Assembly: GCA_902581445.1 (NCBI GenBank)
Contig: CACHOG010000005.1
Coordinates: forward strand, 1-64,000
Direction: 5' to 3'
Source: an uncultured Pelagibacteraceae bacterium
GTDB lineage: Bacteria; Pseudomonadota; Alphaproteobacteria; Pelagibacterales; Pelagibacteraceae
DNA: 64,000 nt
The notes under the pieces are model-generated. The model had not been told where the DNA came from, made no database searches, and worked only from the letters and a program-made list of their open reading frames with translations. This document shows, piece after piece, positions 17,617 to 28,062 of this stretch (the first letter of the stretch is position 1; every line of letters starts with the position of its first letter). The position numbers and the translations under genes were made by a program.

Positions 17617-18768
17617 ATGAACAACAAAATCAAAAAAATTCTACCACAAATCATAACAGTTTTGTTTGTTTTAGGCATATTTGGTTTTTTTACCTTTAAT
17701 GCTCAAATCAATATGGATAATAGAGGTATTGATTTTGGTTTTGGTTTTTTAACACAAGAATCCTCTTTCGATGTTCAGTTTTCACTTATTGAGTATAGTG
17801 GATCACACTCATATGCTAGAGCTTATCTTGTAGGATTACTCAATACATTATTAGTATCTTTTATAAGCATAATTTTTTGTACAATTTTGGGAGTAATATT
17901 TGGGGTAGCAAGATTATCCTCAAATTATCTAATTAGAAATTCTGCAGCTTGGTATGTTGAATTTTTTAGAAATATTCCATTATTACTTCAAATTTTCTTT
18001 TGGTATTACGCAGCATTAAGAGCACTTCCTGTTCCAGAAAAAGCTGGACCATGGTTTGGTGTTACTTACATGACTATCAAGGGATATTATATACCGTCTT
18101 TTATTTGGACAAATTTAGATATTTTCTTATATTCAATTTTAGCAGTCATTGTTTCTATTATAATAATTTCAACGTACGCAAAAAAACTTCAAGAGAATGA
18201 AGGAAAACAAACCCCAGTTTTTTTTATTTCCTTGGGATTAATATTCGTACTTCCCGCTTTAACGTTTTTTATAGGAGGTGTTTCCTTAGATTTTGGAATT
18301 CCTGTCTTAAAACAATTATCAAAAACTTCTTACGTGTTTGAAGGAGGTATAGGTTTGCCACCTGAATTAATTGCTTTAGTTTTAGCTTTATCATTATACA
18401 CATCTACATTTGTTGCTGAGTGTGTTAGAGCTGGTATCCAGGGTATTGGAAAAGGGCAAAAAGAAGCTGCTGCATCAGTTGGTTTAACACCTAATCAAAT
18501 ATTAAAATTAGTAGTTATGCCACAAGCTTTAAGAATTATAATTCCACCAACTACTAATCAATATCTTAATTTAACAAAAAATTCATCATTAGCAGCAGCA
18601 ATAGCTTATCCTGATTTGGTATTAGTTTTTGCTGGTACAGCATTAATGCAGACTGGAAAGGCAATTGAAATAGTATCTATAACAATGCTTACTTATTTAT
18701 CTATAAGCTTAGCAATTGCAGCAATAATGAATTGGTATAACAAAAAAATAGAAATTAAGGAAAAATAA
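17617..18768 (+). CDS. aapQ: General L-amino-acid ABC transporter permease AapQ
   Basis: Inner-membrane permease of the HAAT family. Of 383 residues, an N-terminal helix (about 9-28) precedes the usual long periplasmic insertion of AapQ. The transport domain begins GLLNTLLVSFISIIFCTILG, with WYVEFFRNIPLLLQIFFWYY, and ends with the ATPase-coupling loop around FVAECVRAGIQGIGKGQKEAAASVGL. It overlaps aapM by one base (TAATG) and is transcribed through or beyond the aapJ terminator. Confidence 0.94.
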   Translation: MNNKIKKILPQIITVLFVLGIFGFFTFNAQINMDNRGIDFGFGFLTQESSFDVQFSLIEYSGSHSYARAYLVGLLNTLLVSFISIIFCTILGVIFGVARLSSNYLIRNSAAWYVEFFRNIPLLLQIFFWYYAALRALPVPEKAGPWFGVTYMTIKGYYIPSFIWTNLDIFLYSILAVIVSIIIISTYAKKLQENEGKQTPVFFISLGLIFVLPALTFFIGGVSLDFGIPVLKQLSKTSYVFEGGIGLPPELIALVLALSLYTSTFVAECVRAGIQGIGKGQKEAAASVGLTPNQILKLVVMPQALRIIIPPTTNQYLNLTKNSSLAAAIAYPDLVLVFAGTALMQTGKAIEIVSITMLTYLSISLAIAAIMNWYNKKIEIKEK

Positions 18769-20039
18769 TGAATAGTTTAAATTTTTTAAAATCAAATAAG
18801 CAAAATTTCTATTATTTTCTATATTTAGGTCTTTTCTTATTTTCTATAAGTATATTAGACGTAGCAATAAATTCATTTTTAAAAATAAATGTTACATCTT
18901 TTTTACCTGGAATATTAAGCATCTTTCTTCCTTTAATTCTTGGTTTTGTAGGATTGAATTTCATTAGAACTGAATATTCTGGAATTAAAAGCTTAGATAT
19001 TGTTAATAAAAATATTAATACTAATAATTTTAACGCAATATTAACACTTCTTATTATTTTTGCGATTATTAAAGCAACTCCTCCATCTTTAAGCTGGATG
19101 ATATTTGATGCAAATATTTCTGGAGATACTAAAGAAGCTTGCACAGGGACTGGAGCTTGTTGGACTTATGTTAAAGTTTGGTTCAGACGTTTTATGTATG
19201 GAATGTACCCAAATGATTTACATTGGAGGATAAATCTAGCATTCATTCTTGTTATTGCTTTAGGATTTTTTGGCTTTTTCTTAAGAGATAATTTAAAAAA
19301 ATATCTAGCGCTATATTACGTAATTATTTATCCAATAATTGCATTTTTAGTTATATATTATCTAATTTCTGGAGGTTCATTCGGTTTAGTTTGGGTCGAA
19401 ACAGGTGCGTGGGGAGGTTTATCTTTAACATTTATTGTTTCTTTTTTCTGTTTAATTTTCTGTTTCCCTTTAGGTATGGTTTTAGCCTTAGGCAGGCGAT
19501 CAAGTCTTCCAATGATTAGATATATATCAATTGGTTATATTGAGTTTTGGAGAGGCGTTCCCCTTATTACCGTATTATTTATGTCATCTGTCATGTTTCC
19601 TATGTTTTTACCAGAGGACTTCTTCATGGATAAACTTGTAAGAGTAATTATAGCTATTACACTTTTCGAAGGAGCTTATTGCGCTGAAGTTATAAGAGGT
19701 GGTTTACAAGCACTACCAAGAGGACAGTATGATGCTGCAAAATCTTTAGGAATGGGATATTGGAAAATGCATATATTTGTAATTTTACCCCAAGCTTTAA
19801 AATTAGTAATTCCTGGAATATGCAATACATTCCTAGCACTTGTAAAAGATACACCTTTGATTTTTGTAGTAGGATTAGCAGAATTGGCTGGAATGTTGGC
19901 TTTAGCAAAAACAAATCCAAAATGGTTAGGATTTGCAATGGAGGGATATATATTTGCTGCTATAATTTTCTGGATAATTTGCTATGCTATGAGCAAATAC
20001 AGTTATAACCTAGAAGCAAAATATAAAACTGAAAGATAA
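18768..20039 (+). CDS. aapM: General L-amino-acid ABC transporter permease AapM
   Basis: Second permease of the Aap system, 423 residues, with about eight predicted membrane segments. The conserved EAA loop is [30 protein letters not shown] (only partly quoted motif: [19 protein letters not shown], about residues 306-324). The upstream [17 protein letters not shown] matches the AapM/YhdY pattern, and the long N-terminal region with [14 protein letters not shown] is typical of that subfamily. It starts on the last base of the aapQ stop, and aapP begins two nt after its own stop. Confidence 0.94.
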   Translation: MNSLNFLKSNKQNFYYFLYLGLFLFSISILDVAINSFLKINVTSFLPGILSIFLPLILGFVGLNFIRTEYSGIKSLDIVNKNINTNNFNAILTLLIIFAIIKATPPSLSWMIFDANISGDTKEACTGTGACWTYVKVWFRRFMYGMYPNDLHWRINLAFILVIALGFFGFFLRDNLKKYLALYYVIIYPIIAFLVIYYLISGGSFGLVWVETGAWGGLSLTFIVSFFCLIFCFPLGMVLALGRRSSLPMIRYISIGYIEFWRGVPLITVLFMSSVMFPMFLPEDFFMDKLVRVIIAITLFEGAYCAEVIRGGLQALPRGQYDAAKSLGMGYWKMHIFVILPQALKLVIPGICNTFLALVKDTPLIFVVGLAELAGMLALAKTNPKWLGFAMEGYIFAAIIFWIICYAMSKYSYNLEAKYKTER

Positions 20040-20040
20040 T

Positions 20041-20775
20041 ATGTCTGAACCAATAATTAAAATTGAAAATGTAAACAAATGGTTTGGAGATTTCCAAGTT
20101 TTAAAAGACATAAATCTGGATGTTTCAGCTAAACAAAAAATCGTTGTTTGCGGCCCATCTGGATCTGGTAAGTCAACTTTAATTAGATGTATTAACAGAT
20201 TAGAAGAACATCAAAAAGGCACTATAATAGTTGATGGTACAGAACTTTCTGAGAATACAAAAAATATTGAACAAGTAAGAGCAGAAGTTGGTATGGTTTT
20301 TCAACAATTCAATTTATTTCCGCATTTATCTATACTAGATAATTGTACGCTTGCACCAATTTGGGTAAAAAAAATGCCAAAAAAAGAAGCTCAGGAATTA
20401 GCAATGAAACAATTAGAGCAAGTTCAAATTGCCGATCAAGCAAATAAATTTCCAGGTCAATTATCTGGTGGACAGCAGCAAAGATCTGCAATAGCTAGAG
20501 CTTTATGTATGCAACCAAAAATTATGTTATTCGACGAACCTACGTCTGCATTAGATCCAGAAATGATAAAAGAAGTTTTAGATGCAATGGTAAACCTTGC
20601 AAAAGGTGGAATGACAATGATTGTTGTTACACACGAAATGGGTTTTGCAAAAGAAGTGGCTGATGAAGTAATTTTTATGGACGAGGGTATGATTGTAGAA
20701 AAAGCTGAAACAAAAGAGTTTTTTGCAAATCCAAAAAGTGATAGAACAAAGCTATTTTTAAGCCAAATTTTATAA
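20041..20775 (+). CDS. aapP: General L-amino-acid ABC transporter ATP-binding protein AapP
   Basis: ATPase subunit energising AapQM. The 244 residues carry Walker [10 protein letters not shown] (about 39-47), a Q-loop at [12 protein letters not shown], the signature [15 protein letters not shown], Walker [15 protein letters not shown] and a switch His in VVTHEMGFA. It is the last gene of the aapJQMP operon. No clear terminator is visible in the 149 nt before the next gene. Confidence 0.95.
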   Translation: MSEPIIKIENVNKWFGDFQVLKDINLDVSAKQKIVVCGPSGSGKSTLIRCINRLEEHQKGTIIVDGTELSENTKNIEQVRAEVGMVFQQFNLFPHLSILDNCTLAPIWVKKMPKKEAQELAMKQLEQVQIADQANKFPGQLSGGQQQRSAIARALCMQPKIMLFDEPTSALDPEMIKEVLDAMVNLAKGGMTMIVVTHEMGFAKEVADEVIFMDEGMIVEKAETKEFFANPKSDRTKLFLSQIL

Positions 20776-20924
20776 TTAGTCTAAATTAGTTTACTTTATT
20801 TCTAAAAGCGATTTATTCTTTTTCTCCTTCTGTCAAGCCAATAAATAGGCCAAAAAAAAAAAATTTTAGGGCTTGCATAAACCTTCAGGATAGAGTTCAA
20901 TATTTCTTTTTAAGAGGGGTCTTA

Positions 20925-21296
20925 ATGGAAGAAAATTTTAATAAACACTTAGGCAATAAGCTTAAGCTAAGAAGATTAGCTCTTGGCTTAACACAAACTA
21001 AAGTAGCAAAAGCAATCAACGTCACATTTCAGCAAATTCAAAAGTACGAAAAAGGTACAAATGGTGTAAGTTCAATTAGATTACTACAGTTATCTAACTA
21101 TCTTAAAGTGCCAATTAACTACTTTTTTGAGGATTTTTCTGAATACGCAATAAATGCAGAAAAAATAAAAGAAAGTCATATGAATGTTAATTATAATTTT
21201 CTTTTAAAGCTTTATTCAGAATTAACTCAAGACCAAAAGATAAAATTTGGGAAAAACCTTCAGGTTTCACAAGTTGGAATATCTAAGACAGGCTGA
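20925..21296 (+). CDS. XRE/Cro-C1-family transcriptional regulator
   Basis: A 123-residue DNA-binding protein. The HTH occupies about residues 11-66: LGNKLKLRRLALGLTQTKVAKAIN, then VTFQQIQKYEKGTNGVSS as the recognition helix, and LLQLSNYLKVPINYFFE. The C-terminal half is polar and may dimerise. Such single-domain XRE proteins are common in alphaproteobacteria, but the target is unknown. The start is supported by the AAGAGGGG Shine-Dalgarno-like sequence just upstream. The 11-mer AAACCTTCAGG occurs both in its promoter region (20879) and near its 3' end (21254). Confidence 0.9.
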   Translation: MEENFNKHLGNKLKLRRLALGLTQTKVAKAINVTFQQIQKYEKGTNGVSSIRLLQLSNYLKVPINYFFEDFSEYAINAEKIKESHMNVNYNFLLKLYSELTQDQKIKFGKNLQVSQVGISKTG

Positions 21297-21362
21297 GACT
21301 AGATAGCTGATTTAATTTTTTCGAAAGTAATTTAATTTAAATTATAACTGAAATTTAAATTA

Positions 21363-23411
21363 ATGAAGTATTTAAAATATTTTTTTCTCACAATCTTTTC
21401 TTTAATAATACTTTCTTTATTGGCTGTAATTTATGATCTTTCATATTATGACCCATCATATGTTAATAGAAGTGCAATTACATTTAGCAAAAAAAACATA
21501 AATAGCAAAAAAATCAGAAAAATTTACAGTTCTATAGAAAAAATCCCATATATTCTAGGCAATCAATTTCTTGATAGTCATAAAAGATTTTGGGAAGTAG
21601 AAGACGAAAACAAAAGAAATAGTTTACCTTCCACTATTGTAATACCTGCAAAAAAAGAAAATTTTAAAAAAGGAACAGAAATTGAAAATATCGAGCGAAA
21701 TTATTCAAATTGGACGAGAAGCCATGGTGGTTATTCTAATTTAAGATTTTCTAATTTAGATTTAATTAATAGATCGAATGTGAAAGATTTAGAAGTTGCA
21801 TGGATATATAAATCTAATGACGTAAAAAAAAGTATACAGGCAAACCCAATTGTCAAAGATGGTTTTATATATTTTCCGACCCCAGGTAATTTTATAGTTT
21901 GTTTAAATGCTGCAACTGGAAAAGTAATATGGAAATATAAAGTTGAAAGAGGATTTCATGCAGCAAAAAGAGGATTGTTATTGTGGAAAGACAAAAAAAA
22001 TAAAATCTTAAGACTTATATTTACTAACGATGATCAATTAATATCATTAAATGCCAAAAATGGTAAACCTATAAAAGATTTTGGAGATAATGGAATTATT
22101 AAAATAGGTTCTTCTCCAACTACACCAACTATTATAGATGAACAAATAGTAATAGGATCAATAATTCCAGCTGTAGAGATTTATGATGTTTATAATGGTG
22201 ATCTTAAATGGAAATATTATCTTAGAAAGATTGATAAAAACTTAGTAAATGCAAGAGACTTTAAAGGAGGCTCTCCATGGGGTGGTATATCGTCAGACAA
22301 CAAAAATGGAATTTTATACTTAACCACTGGTAATGCAGCTCCATATTTTGTTGGAATTCAAAGACCTGGTAAAAATTTATATGCAGACAGCGTAATAGCT
22401 TTTGATGTAAGAAATAAAAAAATTAAATGGTATTTCCAAGAAACTTGCCACGATTTATGGAATAATGATATAGCTGGTCCACCTATCTTAACAACAATAA
22501 ATAAATATGGAAAAAGAATAGATGTTGTTTTAGCAGTTTCAAAAACAGGCAATACTATTATATTGGATAAAAATACTGGAGAACCGGTATTTGATTTTGT
22601 AAAAAAAAAAGCACCAGTTTCAAAATTACCGGGACAAAGAACTTGTGAATACCAACCGTCATTAGAATTGCCTGAACCATTTGCAAGAAATGAATTCAAG
22701 TTAGAACATATAACAAATAAATCAAAAGAGGATAGGGACCATGTTTTAAAACAAGTAAAAGAGTCTAATTACGGCTTTTATCCAACTCATGAAATAGAAA
22801 AATTTACTATATCTTATAATTTATGGGGTGGTGCACAATGGCCTGGTGCATCAGTAGATTCTGATAAAAATATACTTTACGTAACTGCGCATGATATACC
22901 AACTAAGTTTAAAGTCTTTAGTTCATTTGATATTAATAAAAATTTAGAATTAAAAAATAATTTATTAGATATTGGAAAAAACAACAAATTAGATGATCTT
23001 GAGGGTTATCCAGGTATCACTCCTCCCTGGGGAAGTCTGACTGCATTAAACTTAAATAGCGGAAAAATATTATGGCAGGTTCCATTAGGATATTTTGATG
23101 AGTTAAAAAAAAGAGGCATGAAGGATACAGGCACAGCTAATTTTGGGGGAGCAACGGCTACAGCTGGTAATTTAGTATTTGTTGGTGGCACATTAGACAA
23201 ACTTATTAGAGCGTTTGATACACAAACTGGAGAAGAACTTTGGTCATATGAACTACCTTATATAGGGTCTGCACCTCCAACAGTGTATGCTGTTAATGGA
23301 GAACAATTTGTTATAATACCAGCAACGGGTGGAATGAGCTTAGCAAGAATATATCCAGATTTAGTTGAGCAAGGAGATGCTTTTGTTGCTTTCAAATTAA
23401 AAAAGAATTAA
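21363..23411 (+). CDS. PQQ-dependent (quinoprotein) dehydrogenase, membrane-anchored
   Basis: A 682-residue eight-bladed quinoprotein resembling the glucose/alcohol dehydrogenase family. One N-terminal hydrophobic segment (about residues 5-25) anchors or exports it, and the catalytic propeller would be periplasmic. Characteristic repeats are GNFIVCLNAATGKVIWKYK, FQETCHDLWNNDIAGPP and GKILWQVPLG, ending with DTQTGEELWSYELPYIGSAPP and VIIPATGG. Electrons would go from a sugar or alcohol to ubiquinone or cytochrome. The substrate is not readable. No PQQ biosynthesis genes are in the window, so the cofactor may come from elsewhere in the genome or from the environment. The stop codon abuts the tRNA-Asn gene. 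Confidence 0.88.
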   Translation: MKYLKYFFLTIFSLIILSLLAVIYDLSYYDPSYVNRSAITFSKKNINSKKIRKIYSSIEKIPYILGNQFLDSHKRFWEVEDENKRNSLPSTIVIPAKKENFKKGTEIENIERNYSNWTRSHGGYSNLRFSNLDLINRSNVKDLEVAWIYKSNDVKKSIQANPIVKDGFIYFPTPGNFIVCLNAATGKVIWKYKVERGFHAAKRGLLLWKDKKNKILRLIFTNDDQLISLNAKNGKPIKDFGDNGIIKIGSSPTTPTIIDEQIVIGSIIPAVEIYDVYNGDLKWKYYLRKIDKNLVNARDFKGGSPWGGISSDNKNGILYLTTGNAAPYFVGIQRPGKNLYADSVIAFDVRNKKIKWYFQETCHDLWNNDIAGPPILTTINKYGKRIDVVLAVSKTGNTIILDKNTGEPVFDFVKKKAPVSKLPGQRTCEYQPSLELPEPFARNEFKLEHITNKSKEDRDHVLKQVKESNYGFYPTHEIEKFTISYNLWGGAQWPGASVDSDKNILYVTAHDIPTKFKVFSSFDINKNLELKNNLLDIGKNNKLDDLEGYPGITPPWGSLTALNLNSGKILWQVPLGYFDELKKRGMKDTGTANFGGATATAGNLVFVGGTLDKLIRAFDTQTGEELWSYELPYIGSAPPTVYAVNGEQFVIIPATGGMSLARIYPDLVEQGDAFVAFKLKKN

Positions 23412-23487
23412 TGGCTCCTCGGGCAGGACTCGAACCTGCGACCAATTGATTAACAGTCAACTGCTCTACCAACTGAGCTACCGAGGA
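23412..23487 (-). tRNA. tRNA-Asn (anticodon GTT)
   Basis: On the minus strand this reads TCCTCGG...CCGAGGA with an encoded CCA end. The anticodon stem TTGAC/GTCAA-type frames loop TGTTAAT, giving anticodon GTT. The T loop TTCGAGT is present. Its 3' CCA end touches the stop codon of the convergent quinoprotein gene with no gap. Confidence 0.97.
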
Positions 23488-23537
23488 ATGTAAAGTTCAG
23501 AATTTACTTTTTTTTAAATGTAAAACAACTACTTTTT

Positions 23538-23611
23538 TGGAGGTAACGCCCGGAATCGAACCGGGATACAAGGATTTGCAATCCTCTGCGTAACCATTCC
23601 GCCACGTTACC
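23538..23611 (-). tRNA. tRNA-Cys (anticodon GCA)
   Basis: A 74-nt minus-strand cloverleaf with encoded CCA: acceptor GGTAACG/CGTTACC, anticodon stem AGGAT/ATCCT with loop TGCAAATC-type containing GCA, and T loop TTCGATT. It lies 50 nt upstream of tRNA-Asn, so the two are probably co-transcribed. Confidence 0.96.
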
Positions 23612-23725
23612 ATTATTCGTTAAAAAATAATTTATACTATGCTTATAGTAAATAGGCCCTCAAATTCAATCTTAATTTGAATATTGTTAATTACGTTTAT
23701 TAAATTATAAACTATAAATCAGCAT

Positions 23726-26344
23726 ATGAGCTCAGATAAATATATTCATAATCATGTAGAAAATAAAATATACAATTATTGGGAAAAGAAAAACCTATTT
23801 AAGCCAAAAAAAAATAAAAAACATTTTTCGATAGTTATACCTCCTCCAAATGTTACAGGAAGTCTACATATGGGGCATGCATTAAATAATACAATTCAGG
23901 ATTTACTAACAAGATTTCATAGAATGAATAATTATGAAACTTTATGGCAACCAGGAACTGATCATGCTGGTATTGCCACACAGGCTTTGGTGGAGAGAAA
24001 ATTAGAAAAAGAAAATATTAATAAGCAAGATTTAGGAAGAGAAGAATTTATAAATAAAGTATGGGAATGGAAAAATGAATACGGAGACATAATAATTAAT
24101 CAGTTAAAAAAATTGGGATGTTCTTGCGATTGGTCAAGAAACGCTTTTACCATGGATGAAAATCTTTCCAAATCTGTAATAAAAGTTTTTGTAGAGATGT
24201 ACAATAAAGGTCTAATTTATAAATCAAGAAAATTAGTAAATTGGGATACAGTTTTAAAAACAGCAATTTCAGATCTAGAGGTTGATCAAAGAGAAGTAAA
24301 TTCAAAATTATACTATATAAAATATCCAATAGAAAATTCTGAAGATTTTATTACTATAGCAACAACTCGTCCTGAAACAATGTTGGGAGATAGCGCTGTA
24401 GCAGTGCACCCTAAAGATAAAAGATTTAAAAAGTATTTAGGAAAAAATGTAATTTTACCGCTTTCTAATAGGAAAGTTAAAATTATTGCTGATGAGTATG
24501 CAGATCCAGAACAAGGCACAGGTGCTGTAAAAATTACTCCTGCTCATGACTTTAATGATTACGATGTAGGAAAAAGAAACAAATTAGAGATTATTAATAT
24601 TTTTACAGATGATGGAAAAATTAATCACAATGCGCCAACAAATTATCAAGGTTTAGATAGATTTGAAGCAAGAAAAAGAATCTTAAATGACTTAGGCGAC
24701 TTATTTGTTAAAGAGGAAAATATAAAAAATAAAGTTCCTTACGGTGATAGATCAAATTCTATAATCGAACCCTATCTCACTGATCAATGGTTTGCGGATG
24801 CTAAAAAATTATCTGTTAAAGCAAAAAAAATTGTTAAAAACAAAAAAACAAATTTTTTTCCAACAAACTGGTCAAAGACGTATTTTCAATGGATGAATAA
24901 CATTGAGCCTTGGTGTATTTCGAGACAATTATGGTGGGGACACCAGATACCTGCTTGGTACACACCTGATAATAAAATTATAGTTGCATCTGACGAAGAT
25001 GAAGCAATAAAAATTGCAAAAAAAAAATATAAAAAAAATGTTGAATTAAAAAGAGATCCTGATGTACTTGATACATGGTTTTCATCTGGACTTTGGGCTT
25101 TCGCTACACTTGGATGGCCAAAAAAAAATGATTATCTAAAAAAATTTTATCCAACATCTGTATTGGTAACGGGGTTTGATATTATTTTCTTTTGGGTTGC
25201 TAGAATGATTATGTTTGGAATGGAATTTCTTAATAAGGAACCTTTTAAAGATATATATGTCCACGCTCTTGTTAGAGATGAAAAAGGTCAAAAAATGTCT
25301 AAGTCAAAAGGTAATGTTATTGATCCTTTAGAGCTTATAGAAAAATATAGTGCAGATGCTTTACGTTTTACTCTTTTATCAATGGCTTCACCGGGTAGAG
25401 ATGTTAAATTGTCTGAAGATAGAGTTAAAGGTAATAGAAATTTTTTAAATAAACTTTGGAATGTAAATAACTTTTTAATTCACAACAAATGTGAACTTAA
25501 AAATGTTAAAAAATCACCAAAAGCAAAACTAAACATAAATAGATGGATTTATGGTGAATTGATCAAAACAAAGCAATTAATCGAAAAAAATATAAAAGAT
25601 TATAGATTTGATGAAGCTTCTCGTAATGTATATCAATTTGTATGGCATTCATATTGTGATTGGTATTTGGAATTAAGCAAAACCATCTTCAGTTCAGATA
25701 AAAAAACAGACATCAAAGAAACAAAAGAAATGGCTAGTTTTGTATTTAAAGAAATATTGATCTTACTTCATCCATTTATACCATTTATTACAGAGGAAAT
25801 TTGGCTGAAAAACAAATTAGATAATAATAGCAAAAATTATCTTATGTATTCAAATTGGATTACTGATAAATCAAAAAAACAAAAATTTGATGATGTTGAA
25901 AAAATTATCAATTTTATTACAGAAATTAGATCCTTTAAAAATGAATTGGGTATTAGCCCTGGATCTTTTATAGATATTTCATTTGCCAAAATAGACAAAA
26001 CAAACAAAACTTTTTTAAATAAAAACAGTACAGTTGTAAAAAAACTTGGACGTATTTCAAATTTTCTTGAAAAAGATAAGAGCCACCCCTCAGCTTCGAT
26101 GATAATTAAAGGGAATGTTTTTAAACTTTATTTTGAGGAAAATATAGACTTAAATTTAATAAAGCAAAATCTTATTGCTAAACAAGCAAAATATCAGGGA
26201 GAAATAGATAAAATAAGTTCTAGATTAAGTAACAAAGATTTTGTCAAACGAGCACCGAAACATATTGTTCATCAAGAAAAAAGTAATTATAATAATTTAC
26301 AAAATGATGTTAAAAAACTATCATTAACTATAAAAAATCTTTAA
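23726..26344 (+). CDS. valS: Valyl-tRNA synthetase
   Basis: Charges tRNA-Val. The 872-residue class I synthetase has the HIGH-type motif [15 protein letters not shown] (about 38-52) and an inserted editing domain ([15 protein letters not shown]). The KMSKS loop is [11 protein letters not shown] (about 525), followed by an anticodon-binding domain and a C-terminal coiled coil (about 800-872, [17 protein letters not shown]). The stop overlaps the ilvD start (TAATG), pairing valine charging with a valine biosynthesis enzyme. Confidence 0.97.
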   Translation: MSSDKYIHNHVENKIYNYWEKKNLFKPKKNKKHFSIVIPPPNVTGSLHMGHALNNTIQDLLTRFHRMNNYETLWQPGTDHAGIATQALVERKLEKENINKQDLGREEFINKVWEWKNEYGDIIINQLKKLGCSCDWSRNAFTMDENLSKSVIKVFVEMYNKGLIYKSRKLVNWDTVLKTAISDLEVDQREVNSKLYYIKYPIENSEDFITIATTRPETMLGDSAVAVHPKDKRFKKYLGKNVILPLSNRKVKIIADEYADPEQGTGAVKITPAHDFNDYDVGKRNKLEIINIFTDDGKINHNAPTNYQGLDRFEARKRILNDLGDLFVKEENIKNKVPYGDRSNSIIEPYLTDQWFADAKKLSVKAKKIVKNKKTNFFPTNWSKTYFQWMNNIEPWCISRQLWWGHQIPAWYTPDNKIIVASDEDEAIKIAKKKYKKNVELKRDPDVLDTWFSSGLWAFATLGWPKKNDYLKKFYPTSVLVTGFDIIFFWVARMIMFGMEFLNKEPFKDIYVHALVRDEKGQKMSKSKGNVIDPLELIEKYSADALRFTLLSMASPGRDVKLSEDRVKGNRNFLNKLWNVNNFLIHNKCELKNVKKSPKAKLNINRWIYGELIKTKQLIEKNIKDYRFDEASRNVYQFVWHSYCDWYLELSKTIFSSDKKTDIKETKEMASFVFKEILILLHPFIPFITEEIWLKNKLDNNSKNYLMYSNWITDKSKKQKFDDVEKIINFITEIRSFKNELGISPGSFIDISFAKIDKTNKTFLNKNSTVVKKLGRISNFLEKDKSHPSASMIIKGNVFKLYFEENIDLNLIKQNLIAKQAKYQGEIDKISSRLSNKDFVKRAPKHIVHQEKSNYNNLQNDVKKLSLTIKNL

Positions 26345-28062
26345 TGCCAAAATTTAATAAAAAAAAATTACCTAGTCGTCACACATCAGTAGGTCCTGAC
26401 AAAGCACCACAAAGATCATTTTATTATGCAATGGATTTAACTGAAAAAGATGTTGCAAAACCTTTTGTTGGTGTTGTTTCAACATGGAACGAGGCAGCTC
26501 CTTGTAACATTGCTTTAATGAGACAAGCACAGTCGGTTAAAAAAGGAGTTCATCAAGCTGGTGGAACGCCAAGAGAATTTTGTACTATCACCGTAACAGA
26601 TGGTATAGCAATGGGGCACGAGGGTATGAAGTCTTCATTGATATCAAGAGACGTAATTGCCGATTCTACTGAGTTAACTGTTAGAGGACATTGTTACGAT
26701 GCACTAGTCGGTGTAGCAGGTTGTGATAAGTCATTACCTGGTTTGATGATGGCCATGGTTCGTTTGAATGTACCAAGTGTATTTATTTATGGTGGATCTA
26801 TATTGCCAGGTAGATTTAATGGGAAAGATGTAACTGTAGTTGATGTTTTTGAAGGTGTTGGAAAATACTCTTCAGGAAAAATGTCTGCAAATGCATTAAG
26901 AAAATTAGAACTTAAAGCTTGTCCAAGTGCTGGTGCTTGTGGCGGTCAATTTACTGCAAATACTATGGCATGTGTCTCAGAAGCAATTGGTTTAGCTTTA
27001 CCTTATTCTGCAGGAACTCCAGCACCATATACCCAAAGAGATTCTTACGCTTTAAAAAGTGGAAAAGCAGTAATGAGTTTATTAGAAAAAAAAATTAGAC
27101 CAAGAGACATTGTTACAAAAAAATCTTTAGAAAATGCAGCCACTATTGTTGCTGCAACAGGTGGATCTACTAATGCTGCATTACATTTACCAGCACTTGC
27201 AAATGAAGCTGGAATTAAATTTGATTTAATGGATGTTGCAAGAATTTTTAAAAAAACACCTTATCTAGCTGATCTTAAACCTGGTGGAAAGTATGTAGCA
27301 AAAGATATGTGGAAGGCAGGTGGTGTTCCAATGTTATTGAAAACACTTTTAGATGGTGGATACATCCATGGTGATTGCATGACTGTTACAGGTAAAACTA
27401 TGAGACAAAATTTAAAAAATGTTAAGTTTAATAAAAATCAAAAAGTTATGAGAACATACAATCAACCATTATCACCAGATGGTGGTGTGGTCGGTTTAAA
27501 AGGAAATTTAGCACCCGATGGAGCTATTGTTAAAGTAGCTGGTTTAAAAAGATTACAATTTACTGGTAAGGCAAGATGTTTTGATACAGAAGAAGCTGCT
27601 TACAAAGCTGTTAAAAATAAAAAGTATAAAGATGGTGATATCATTATAATTAGATACGAAGGTCCTAAAGGTGGCCCAGGTATGAGAGAAATGCTTCAAA
27701 CTACAGGAGCTATATACGGACAAGGGAAGGGTGAAAAAGTTGCGCTAATTACAGATGGAAGATTTTCAGGAGCAACAAGAGGATTTTGTATTGGACATGT
27801 TGGGCCAGAAGCATCAGTTGGAGGACCAATAGCTTTATTAAGGAATGGAGATATTATTGATCTAGATGCTAAGAAAGGAACAATAAATGTTCGTTTGTCT
27901 AAAAAAGAATTAGCAAAAAGAAGAAAAAAATGGAAACCAAAGAAGATTAATTTTGGTAATGGAACACTTTGGAAGTACGCACAAACTGTTGGACCTGCAT
28001 ACCTTGGGGCGCCTACACATCCAGGTGCAAAAGAAGAAGTCAGGACATACGCAGATATTTAA
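26344..28062 (+). CDS. ilvD: Dihydroxy-acid dehydratase
   Basis: Iron-sulfur dehydratase of isoleucine/valine biosynthesis. The 572-residue protein shows the family motifs: [65 protein letters not shown] and [21 protein letters not shown]. The three candidate cluster cysteines (NEAAPC, GCDK and ACGG) are all retained. It is coupled to valS and to the following manC-like gene by TAATG overlaps at both ends. Confidence 0.96.
   Translation: MPKFNKKKLPSRHTSVGPDKAPQRSFYYAMDLTEKDVAKPFVGVVSTWNEAAPCNIALMRQAQSVKKGVHQAGGTPREFCTITVTDGIAMGHEGMKSSLISRDVIADSTELTVRGHCYDALVGVAGCDKSLPGLMMAMVRLNVPSVFIYGGSILPGRFNGKDVTVVDVFEGVGKYSSGKMSANALRKLELKACPSAGACGGQFTANTMACVSEAIGLALPYSAGTPAPYTQRDSYALKSGKAVMSLLEKKIRPRDIVTKKSLENAATIVAATGGSTNAALHLPALANEAGIKFDLMDVARIFKKTPYLADLKPGGKYVAKDMWKAGGVPMLLKTLLDGGYIHGDCMTVTGKTMRQNLKNVKFNKNQKVMRTYNQPLSPDGGVVGLKGNLAPDGAIVKVAGLKRLQFTGKARCFDTEEAAYKAVKNKKYKDGDIIIIRYEGPKGGPGMREMLQTTGAIYGQGKGEKVALITDGRFSGATRGFCIGHVGPEASVGGPIALLRNGDIIDLDAKKGTINVRLSKKELAKRRKKWKPKKINFGNGTLWKYAQTVGPAYLGAPTHPGAKEEVRTYADI

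Noticed and set aside
19690-20008. Overlapping 82-residue ORFs on both strands inside aapM
   Set aside because: Shadow frames within a well-supported permease gene.
20776-20924. Possible terminator or small RNA between aapP and the XRE gene
   Set aside because: Only AT-rich runs and a weak promoter-like TTGCAT-N17-TTCAAT pair; no stem strong enough to call.
27969-28061. N-terminal extension of manC in the ORF track
   Set aside because: It is out-of-frame ilvD sequence; the ATG at 28062 begins the family start [11 protein letters not shown].
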